Shown here: positions 1 through 5,878 of the stretch, one piece after another
Numbering within the stretch: position 1 is the stretch's first letter
How the letters are laid out: each line of letters opens with the position of its first letter
Assembly: GCA_934167935.1 (NCBI GenBank)
Contig: CAKPMH010000027.1
Coordinates: 1 to 14,698 of the forward strand
Reading direction: 5' to 3'
Origin: an uncultured Bacilli bacterium
Lineage (GTDB): Bacteria > Bacillota_I > Bacilli_A > RF39 > UBA660
Length of the DNA stretch: 14,698 bases
The notes under the pieces: generated by a model
Seen by the model: the letters and a program-made list of their open reading frames with translations, nothing else
The model's database searches: none
Told to the model about the DNA's origin: nothing
Made by a program: the position numbers and the translations under genes

Positions 1-1
1 T

Positions 2-1693
2 GCATCAACCACAAATTATAATTCACAAACATCAACTCATGTAGCAACAACAGAAGAAGGATTACTAAGTGTAACAGTAAATGGATATACAGGAGATTAT
101 GACTCTAAAGAACATGGAATTGTTGTAACAAGTTCTGGTTCAACAATAAAATATGGAACAGTAAATGGAACATATAACTTAGATTCAAGTCCAAAATATA
201 AAGATGTAGGAAGTTATATAGTATACTATCAAGTAACTAGGTCTGGATATAAGACAATAACAGGAAGTGCAAAAGTTATTATTACAGATAATACTACTCC
301 ATCAATAAGTTTTAAATCAAAAATGCCAACAATAATTACTCAAAAAGATAATTATACAATTGGAAATTATTTAGATATAACTTATGGACCAACAGGTGGA
401 TCATATAGTTGTAAATATGGATCAAGTACAATTAGTAATTTATCAAGTTTACCAATAGGAAACAATAAGATAACATGTACTGCAACAGGAAAAAATGGTA
501 AAGCAAGTAGTACTTCAATAAATGTTTTAACATTTAATCCAGATTATGTATCATCAAAAGCAGAAGATTTAATATGGACATATAGTTATACTGGAAATAA
601 AAGAGAATTTTATAAAGTTAATGCTGGATGGACATTATATTCTTATGCTGCTTATAGAGGAAGTAGTGCAACATGGATAGCACCATTACTTGTAAGTACC
701 GATTCAAATGCAGTAATTTATGAAACAAAAGTTGACCATATAGCAACTATCACAAATAGTACAATAGTAAATTATTTAGGGCATACTTGGTATGTTTCAG
801 GAACAGAGGCATGGTTTAAAGATGATGTAGTAAGTAGTAATGGTACTGCAAGAAAAATTTCTGTATCAGGTGGAACAGATTTCCCAGATATGCAACAAGC
901 AGCAAAAGAATTTATAGATATAGCACTTAAACCAACTGTTCCTAATTTATCTTTAGATGTGAAATTAGGTGATTATATCAAAATGACACCAACATCTACA
1001 GGTTATACAACAGATATTAGTAAAACAGGATATACAAGTACACAAACAATAGATCCAAGTGAACTAGATATGTGGCGTGTGGTAAAAGTAAATAGTGATG
1101 GAACGATAGATGTTGTATCAGAAAAATTATCAAGTACTGAAATATATTTTAAAGGGCAAATAGGATATAAAAATTTTGTAGGATATTTAAATGTACTTGC
1201 AAATCAATATAAAAATAGTAAATATACAACAAAAGCGAGACATATGGGTTATAATGGACAAACTGAGTATATTAATAGAAGTACATTAGAAGAATCTTCG
1301 TGGACTTGTAGTACGGAAGAATCGTGTAGTACACCTGAAGAGCAAGGTGGTGGGGATGTGTTATATAAAAATGATATTGATAGTGTTAATATATCAATTG
1401 GAACATTAACTGCAAAACCTGTTAATTTAAATATAAATTCCAAATATTGGATTGCTTCGAGACGATATGTTTATGAACCAAATTCTGATAATAAGGCTTT
1501 TGGATATACTGGAAGGACAATAAATTCTGACAATGTATTATCCTCCTCATCATATTTTATATATTATTCATATGATACATCAACATTTTTATCTAACAAT
1601 AATAAACATTATATTCGCCCAATTTTGACTTTAAAATCTAATCTTAAAGCAAATGGAAATGGAACAAGTGTTAGTCCATATATATTGTCATAG
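2..1693 (+). CDS. Large exported Ig-like repeat protein, 3' part (5' end outside window)
   Basis: The frame is open from the window edge to TAG at 1691-1693 (563 residues visible), so the first ATG at 323 is internal and not a start. Seen: about residues 20-100 form a YDG/MBG-type bacterial Ig-like repeat (VTVNGYTGDYDSKEHGI, then YKDVGSYIVYY). Residues about 105-180 are a second beta-rich module with two Cys. Residues about 310-563 are a C-terminal globular module with LWRV-like (MWRVVKVNSDGTIDVV), RHMGYNGQTEYI, YWIASRRYVY and IRPILTLKS motifs. The composition is rich in Thr, Ser, Tyr and Asn, as in secreted proteins. No LPxTG motif, C-terminal membrane helix or other anchor is visible, so any anchor must lie upstream. 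The C-terminal module resembles modules of unknown function (DUF6273-like, uncertain) that end large surface proteins of gut Bacilli. A role in adhesion or at the surface is inference. Confidence 0.85.
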   Translation, partial: ASTTNYNSQTSTHVATTEEGLLSVTVNGYTGDYDSKEHGIVVTSSGSTIKYGTVNGTYNLDSSPKYKDVGSYIVYYQVTRSGYKTITGSAKVIITDNTTPSISFKSKMPTIITQKDNYTIGNYLDITYGPTGGSYSCKYGSSTISNLSSLPIGNNKITCTATGKNGKASSTSINVLTFNPDYVSSKAEDLIWTYSYTGNKREFYKVNAGWTLYSYAAYRGSSATWIAPLLVSTDSNAVIYETKVDHIATITNSTIVNYLGHTWYVSGTEAWFKDDVVSSNGTARKISVSGGTDFPDMQQAAKEFIDIALKPTVPNLSLDVKLGDYIKMTPTSTGYTTDISKTGYTSTQTIDPSELDMWRVVKVNSDGTIDVVSEKLSSTEIYFKGQIGYKNFVGYLNVLANQYKNSKYTTKARHMGYNGQTEYINRSTLEESSWTCSTEESCSTPEEQGGGDVLYKNDIDSVNISIGTLTAKPVNLNINSKYWIASRRYVYEPNSDNKAFGYTGRTINSDNVLSSSSYFIYYSYDTSTFLSNNNKHYIRPILTLKSNLKANGNGTSVSPYILS

Positions 1694-1729
1694 AAAATAT
1701 TTTGTAATTTTATACGTGAAGTACAATCT

Positions 1730-1767
1730 AAAAAATTAGATAATATAATTATCTAATTTTTTTATAA
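1730..1767. terminator. Bidirectional intrinsic terminator
   Basis: A perfect 15-bp stem (1730-1744 with 1748-1762, loop ATA) is A-rich on its left arm and followed by T on its right. It can therefore end transcription of the surface protein gene on the plus strand and of the deacetylase operon on the minus strand. The minus-strand stop codon at 1762-1764 overlaps its right edge. Confidence 0.8.
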
Positions 1768-2151
1768 GTTAGGATTTCCACTTCCAGCTATTATACTGTA
1801 ATTGTTTCCATATGATTTTATTATTACATATAAAACTATTATTGTAGAAACTAATGAAATTTCAGATGCTAAAACTTGTAAATTAAATAAATTAGTTTTT
1901 TTACCCTTAATTTTAGCAATTTCTTTATTACTGTAGCTAATATACAGATAACTTAATGATAATACTACTACTAATACACGATTGAAAATAGAAATATTTG
2001 AAGTATCATTATATTTTTTGTTGGGATTTTTAATTTTATTTTTATCTACAGAAGTAATATATATTGATATAATTAAACTTGCAATAAAAATTATTGTTGT
2101 TAAATTTTGTAAATCTAATAGCATTATTTCTTTTTCTTTAGTGTTATTCAT
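1762..2151 (-). CDS. Small three-helix membrane protein of unknown function
   Basis: 129 residues with hydrophobic segments at about 17-34, 57-74 and 92-112, separated by Lys/Asn-rich loops (KNKIKNPNKKYND, IAKIKGKKTN). No signal peptide cleavage site or catalytic motif is visible, and I do not recognise the family. The ATG overlaps the 3' end of the upstream deacetylase gene by 8 nt, so the two are probably co-transcribed and translationally coupled; no strong ribosome binding site of its own is visible. The context suggests an envelope role, possibly as a partner of the deacetylase, but this is inference. The gene ends in the bidirectional terminator at 1730-1767. Confidence 0.7.
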   Translation of the reverse strand: MNNTKEKEIMLLDLQNLTTIIFIASLIISIYITSVDKNKIKNPNKKYNDTSNISIFNRVLVVVLSLSYLYISYSNKEIAKIKGKKTNLFNLQVLASEISLVSTIIVLYVIIKSYGNNYSIIAGSGNPNL

Positions 2152-3409
2152 TTGAGTTTCTTAATTTTTTTATTTCTTGTAATTCACTTATTGTAACAAA
2201 AGTATAACCTTGTTCTTTTAAAATTGGTATTATTTTTTTTACGGCATCTACTGTTCTTTTTCTAGTATCGTGCATTAAAATTATATCTAAATCTTTGGTG
2301 TTTTTTGTTGCTCTTTTAACTATTCTGTCGACACTTTTATATTTCCAATCCATTGTATCTACATTCCATAAAATAATATTTAAATTAATTTTTTTTCTCA
2401 TATTATTATTTATTGAACCATATGTCGGTCTAAAATTTAATGGTTTATATCCAAGCGTTTCATATATAATATTTTGCGTTTTATTTATTTGACTATTTAA
2501 TTCTACATCATCAACTCGTGTTAACCATTTATGATTATATGAGTGATTTCCAATTTCATTACCATTTGTAATAGCTTTTTTTAATGTTTTATTATATATA
2601 CTTACTTTGTTTCCTATAACAAAGAATGTTGCAACTGCATCATTGTCTTTTAAAACATCAATAAGTTCATTTGTATATTTGCTTGGTCCATCATCAAATG
2701 TTAATGCAACAACTTTTTTATTTATATTAATTATATTATTGACAGGAATATTTGCCTTTTCATAATAAGTATTATTTTCATTAAATTTAATGTTTAATTT
2801 ATTTAAAGGTATCATAATTTCTATAATATCATTGTAATTTTTAAATACATCTTTCGGATTAAAATAAATGTATAAATAATCATTATCAATACTAAATAAA
2901 TTATAATTGTATTTTATGTTGTTAATATCACTTATATTTATAAAGTTTTTATAATTTTTAATTAAATAATTGTTTATATATTTTGGTAATTTGTTTAATT
3001 TTTTTTTTTGAAGTAAATCCTTTAATAATATAATTGATTTTTTTGATATATTATAATTATATGTTTTAATATACTCAATTTTTTCTTTAAGCTTAGAACT
3101 ATTTATATATATATATAAATTAATTGCAATTATATTATTATCTACTTTGTTAAAAGTATAATCAATATTTAATTCAGATTTATTTGTAAGATTAGAAAAA
3201 CTTTCATAATTGTCTTTAAAATCATTATATATGTGTTCTATATCTTTTTTAATTAAATTATCCAAATTATTATATCCAGTAGATGGATAATTAATTCCAA
3301 CAACAATATTTTTATTTTCTTCAATTACAGTATTGATTTCTTCTATATTTTTTTTGTGGCATCCACAAAAAAGAATAACTATAAATATAAGTAGAAATTT
3401 TTTTAGCAC
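2144..3409 (-). CDS. Lipoprotein polysaccharide (peptidoglycan) deacetylase, PdaC-like
   Basis: The start chosen is GTG at 3409, giving 421 residues, because GGTGAT lies 4 nt upstream. An in-frame GTG at 3418 would fall inside that ribosome binding site. The N-terminus is a lipoprotein signal (LKKFLLIFIVILFCGC, lipid Cys at residue 17). Residues about 35-220 are a low-complexity extracytoplasmic region comparable to the DUF4163/DUF3298 part of PdaC proteins. The last 190 residues are a NodB/CE4 deacetylase domain: TFDDGPS (catalytic Asp and metal Asp), HSYNH (two metal His), RPTYGS, WNVDTMDW and ILMHD. All the CE4 motifs are present, so it is predicted active. It would remove acetyl groups from MurNAc or GlcNAc of the wall on the outer face of the membrane; substrate choice cannot be read from sequence. 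It is first in a two-gene operon. Confidence 0.9.
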   Translation of the reverse strand: MLKKFLLIFIVILFCGCHKKNIEEINTVIEENKNIVVGINYPSTGYNNLDNLIKKDIEHIYNDFKDNYESFSNLTNKSELNIDYTFNKVDNNIIAINLYIYINSSKLKEKIEYIKTYNYNISKKSIILLKDLLQKKKLNKLPKYINNYLIKNYKNFINISDINNIKYNYNLFSIDNDYLYIYFNPKDVFKNYNDIIEIMIPLNKLNIKFNENNTYYEKANIPVNNIININKKVVALTFDDGPSKYTNELIDVLKDNDAVATFFVIGNKVSIYNKTLKKAITNGNEIGNHSYNHKWLTRVDDVELNSQINKTQNIIYETLGYKPLNFRPTYGSINNNMRKKINLNIILWNVDTMDWKYKSVDRIVKRATKNTKDLDIILMHDTRKRTVDAVKKIIPILKEQGYTFVTISELQEIKKLRNSNE

Positions 3410-3425
3410 ATATATCACCTAAGAA

Positions 3426-3454
3426 ATTATATTCATTATAAAAAAAATAATTAA
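3426..3454 (-). promoter_or_regulatory. Putative promoter of the deacetylase operon
   Basis: On the minus strand TATAAT (plus 3426-3431) sits 17 bp from a weak -35 TTAATT (plus 3449-3454). It is exactly 6 nt before the ribosome binding site GGTGAT (plus 3414-3419), giving a very short leader. The -35 is poor, hence the modest confidence. Confidence 0.4.
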
Positions 3455-3530
3455 TAATATCGTAATTTGTCTAATAATGAAAAAATAATAAAAAAAGCTT
3501 TAAAATAAAGGAAAAATATGTGAAAAGTGT

Positions 3531-3558
3531 TGCTTTTATTATAAAAAAATGGTATTCT
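3531..3558 (+). promoter_or_regulatory. Promoter of the HU gene
   Basis: TTGCTT (3531-3536), 16 bp, TATTCT (3553-3558). Bases just upstream (AAAAGTG before TTG) match those before the rRNA promoter at 14622. The leader is about 40 nt and contains a normal AGGAGGT at 3589-3595. Confidence 0.55.
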
Positions 3559-3602
3559 TAGAGTGTAAGCAAGATAGCTTAAATAAATAGGAGGTAATTA
3601 TA

Positions 3603-3875
3603 ATGTCAAAAACAGATTTAGTAAATTACATTGCTGAAGAAGCTGGATTAACAAAAGCTGATGCTACTCGTGCATATGATGCATTAGTAAAAGGAATTGA
3701 AAAAGGATTAAAAGAAAGTGGAAAAGTTACATTAACTGGATTTTTAACTTTTGCAGCAAAAGAAAAAGCTGCTACTACAGCACGTAATCCAAGAACTGGA
3801 GAATCTGTACCAGTTCCAGCAAGAACAGCTGTTACAATCAAAGCTGGTTCTAAATTAAAAGAAGCATTAAACTAA
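3603..3875 (+). CDS. hup: HU-type DNA-binding nucleoid protein
   Basis: 90 residues, the normal HU length. The N-terminal helical dimer part (MSKTDLVNYIAEEAGLTKADA) is followed by the GFLTF turn and the DNA-binding beta arm with RNPRTGESVPVPA, whose Pro intercalates at DNA kinks in this family. HU bends and compacts DNA and helps replication and repair. AGGAGGT at 3589-3595 is the strongest canonical ribosome binding site in the window, and the codons are visibly less AT-biased (GCT, GGT, CGT) than in neighbours, consistent with high expression. A terminator follows immediately, with the stop codon at its base. Confidence 0.97.
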   Translation: MSKTDLVNYIAEEAGLTKADATRAYDALVKGIEKGLKESGKVTLTGFLTFAAKEKAATTARNPRTGESVPVPARTAVTIKAGSKLKEALN

Positions 3876-3900
3876 AAGCCATTGGCTTTTTGTTTTTTTT
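3874..3900 (+). terminator. Intrinsic terminator of the HU gene
   Basis: Stem AAAAGCC (3874-3880), loop ATT, GGCTTTT (3884-3890), then TG and eight T. The last two bases of the HU stop codon are in the stem, and the T-run is followed directly by the AGGTGA ribosome binding site of cca. Confidence 0.9.
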
Positions 3901-3909
3901 AGGTGAATT

Positions 3910-4569
3910 ATGTATAATTGTGCAATAAAAATTTTAAATTTATTATGTAATAGTGGATATGAAGCCTATATTGTTGGTGGATATCCTAGGGATAAATATT
4001 TAAATATATTATCAAATGATATAGATATTTGTACGAATGCTAAAATAGATGATATAAAAGAAATATTTGATAATATTGATTTAACATATAGTAAATATGG
4101 TAATGTAATTTTAAGCTTTGAAGGATATAAGTTTGATGTAACAGTTTTTAGAAAAGATAAATATTTAAAAAATAGAAATGATGTTATAATAAAATATGTT
4201 GAGACATTATTTGAAGATTTAAAAAGAAGAGATTTTATTATTAATACATTATGTATTGATAAAAATGGTAATTATGTTGATCTATTTAATGCGAGAAAAG
4301 ATATTGATTCTAAAATAATTAGAATGATAAATAGTTCTGATGAATTAATTGAAGATCCTCTTAGAATACTTAGGGCAATTAGATTTGCAACAATTCTTGA
4401 TTTTAAATTAGATGAAGAATTATCATCAGGAATTATTAAATATGGGTATTTAATAAAAAATTTATCTAATACTAAAAAGAAAAAAGAATTGGATAAAATT
4501 ATGAATAGTAAAAATAGAGAATATGGAATTTATTTAATAAAAAAATATGGATTAGATGTTTATTTATAG
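3910..4569 (+). CDS. cca: CCA tRNA nucleotidyltransferase, short form (class II head and neck only)
   Basis: 219 residues against roughly 400 for the usual Bacilli enzyme. Seen: GGYPRD at 23-28; the metal-binding pair D37/D39 in NDIDIC; RRDFIINTL at 106-114; the nucleotide-selecting motif E148-D149-x-x-R152 (EDPLRILRAIRFA); and NTKKKKELDKI near 187, which matches the region after it. The catalytic head and base-selecting neck are therefore complete. Nearly all of the body and tail, which bind the tRNA elbow, are absent. The codon after Leu219 is a clean TAG and I see no continuation before dnaD, so this is not an obvious frameshift. It would add or repair CCA at tRNA 3' ends, but a poly(A) polymerase-like or restricted role is possible. 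AGGTGA at 3901-3906 sets the start. No promoter fits between the HU terminator and this gene. Confidence 0.82.
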   Translation: MYNCAIKILNLLCNSGYEAYIVGGYPRDKYLNILSNDIDICTNAKIDDIKEIFDNIDLTYSKYGNVILSFEGYKFDVTVFRKDKYLKNRNDVIIKYVETLFEDLKRRDFIINTLCIDKNGNYVDLFNARKDIDSKIIRMINSSDELIEDPLRILRAIRFATILDFKLDEELSSGIIKYGYLIKNLSNTKKKKELDKIMNSKNREYGIYLIKKYGLDVYL

Positions 4570-4587
4570 AAATAAATAATATATAAT
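4559..4587 (+). promoter_or_regulatory. Possible promoter of dnaD-nth
   Basis: TATAAT (4582-4587) is preceded at 17 bp by a weak TTTATT (4559-4564), which overlaps the cca stop region. It is followed after exactly 6 nt by GGTGAT (4594-4599) and, 4 nt later, by the dnaD ATG. The module matches those of four other genes, but the -35 is poor. Confidence 0.35.
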
Positions 4588-4603
4588 GAAGGTGGTGATT
4601 AAT

Positions 4604-5254
4604 ATGATGAACAAAGTAATAGATGTATTAAAAAATAATATTTATATACCTAAAATTTTATTAACAAATTATAAAAATTTAAAAATAGAAGAAAAAGAAT
4701 TAATTATTTTGATTTATATGATTAATGATAAAAGTAATTTGTTTAATCCTGGTAAAATAAGTGAAGAATTAAACTATAAATTGCCAGAAGTTTTGGAATT
4801 AATAGAAAAATTGGTAAATACAGATTTAATATCAATAAATACAGAAAAAAATAATGGTGTTTTAGAAGAAGTTATTGATTTATCTAATCTTTATAAGAAA
4901 TTAGCTTATTTAATTATAAATAAAGAAGTAGAAGATGAAGAATTAAATGATAAAAAAACAAATATTTATGATGATTTTGAACGCGAATTTGGTAGAACTT
5001 TATCTCCAATTGAATATGAATTAATAAGTGGATGGTTAGAAAGCAATTATAGTGAAGAATTAATTTTATGTGCTTTAAAAGAGGCTGTATATAATGGTGT
5101 TTCAAATCTTAGATATATTGATAAAATACTATATGAATGGAAAAGAAAAGGAATAACAACAAAAGAGGCAGTTTTAAAGGATAAACAAAATTTTAAGAAG
5201 AATAGTACTAAAAAAACAGAAATGTTTGATTATGACTGGTTAAATGAAGAATAA
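4604..5254 (+). CDS. dnaD: DnaD-family replication initiation protein
   Basis: 216 residues from the ATG at 4604. This start is preferred over ATG 4586, which lies upstream of the ribosome binding site GGTGGTGAT (4591-4599). Residues about 10-95 are the N-terminal winged-helix (oligomerisation) domain. Residues about 120-190 are the conserved C-terminal DnaD domain, with FEREFGRTLSPIEYELI and the hallmark YIDKILYEWKRKGI. An acidic/aromatic tail, MFDYDWLNEE, ends the protein. In Firmicutes DnaD acts with DnaB and DnaI to load the replicative helicase at oriC and during restart. The gene overlaps nth by 11 nt. The dnaD-nth pair next to convergent ponA-recU is conserved in Bacillus, which supports the assignment. 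Confidence 0.92.
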   Translation: MMNKVIDVLKNNIYIPKILLTNYKNLKIEEKELIILIYMINDKSNLFNPGKISEELNYKLPEVLELIEKLVNTDLISINTEKNNGVLEEVIDLSNLYKKLAYLIINKEVEDEELNDKKTNIYDDFEREFGRTLSPIEYELISGWLESNYSEELILCALKEAVYNGVSNLRYIDKILYEWKRKGITTKEAVLKDKQNFKKNSTKKTEMFDYDWLNEE

Positions 5255-5867
5255 AGAAATATTTAATTATTTAGATGAATTAATTGTTGATCCTAAATGT
5301 GAACTTAATTATAATAAAGATTATGAATTATTGATTGCTGTTATGTTAAGTGCACAAACTACCGACAAAAGAGTTAATGAAGTTACAAATGTTTTATTTA
5401 ATAAATATGATACTTTAGAGAAGTTAGCAAATGCTAAAATTGATGATATTATAAATATTATTAGAAAGATTGGTACATTTAACAAAAAAGCTTTAAATAT
5501 TATAGAAATATCAAAATCGTTAATAAAAAATTATAATGGTATTGTTCCTAATAATAGAGAATATTTAGAATCATTGCCTGGAGTTGGAAGAAAAACTACT
5601 AATGTAGTATTAAGTGAACTTTATAATGAACAATATATTGCTGTTGATACACATATTAAGAGAGTAAGTATAAGACTTGGTTTTGCAAATAAAGATGATG
5701 ATGTTCTTACTATAGAAAAGAAATTAACAAAAAAGTTGAGAAATTATAATGCTAAAAGAATTCATCACCAATTATTACTATTTGGTAGATATTATTGTAA
5801 GGCTAAAAATCCTGAATGTAGTAATTGCAAACTAAAAAATATATGCCAAAAAAAGAATTTCGATTGA
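5244..5867 (+). CDS. nth: Endonuclease III (DNA glycosylase/AP lyase)
   Basis: 207 residues, the usual length. Helix-hairpin-helix LPGVGRKT (111-118) carries the catalytic Lys117, and VDTHIKR carries Asp135, equivalent to E. coli K120 and D138. The C-terminal [4Fe-4S] ligands C185-x6-C192-x2-C195-x5-C201 are intact. The enzyme removes oxidised pyrimidines and cleaves the abasic site in base excision repair. The ATG lies inside the end of dnaD and no strong ribosome binding site is seen, so translation is probably coupled. The stop is TGA, in the loop of a terminator shared with ponA; this is one line of evidence that TGA is a stop in this organism. Confidence 0.97.
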   Translation: MKNKEIFNYLDELIVDPKCELNYNKDYELLIAVMLSAQTTDKRVNEVTNVLFNKYDTLEKLANAKIDDIINIIRKIGTFNKKALNIIEISKSLIKNYNGIVPNNREYLESLPGVGRKTTNVVLSELYNEQYIAVDTHIKRVSIRLGFANKDDDVLTIEKKLTKKLRNYNAKRIHHQLLLFGRYYCKAKNPECSNCKLKNICQKKNFD

Positions 5868-5878
5868 AATTCTTTTTT
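5849..5878. terminator. Shared bidirectional terminator of nth and ponA
   Basis: A perfect 13-bp stem (5849-5861 with 5866-5878), loop GATT, has an A-run on the left arm and a T-run on the right, so it works on both strands. The TGA of nth (5865-5867) is in the loop, and the TAA of ponA (plus 5877-5879) is at the right edge. The left arm also encodes the last residues of Nth. Confidence 0.88.

Noticed and set aside
323..1693. Treating ATG 323 as the start of the first gene
   Set aside because: The same frame is open to base 2 with clear Ig-like domain sequence and no ribosome binding site before 323.
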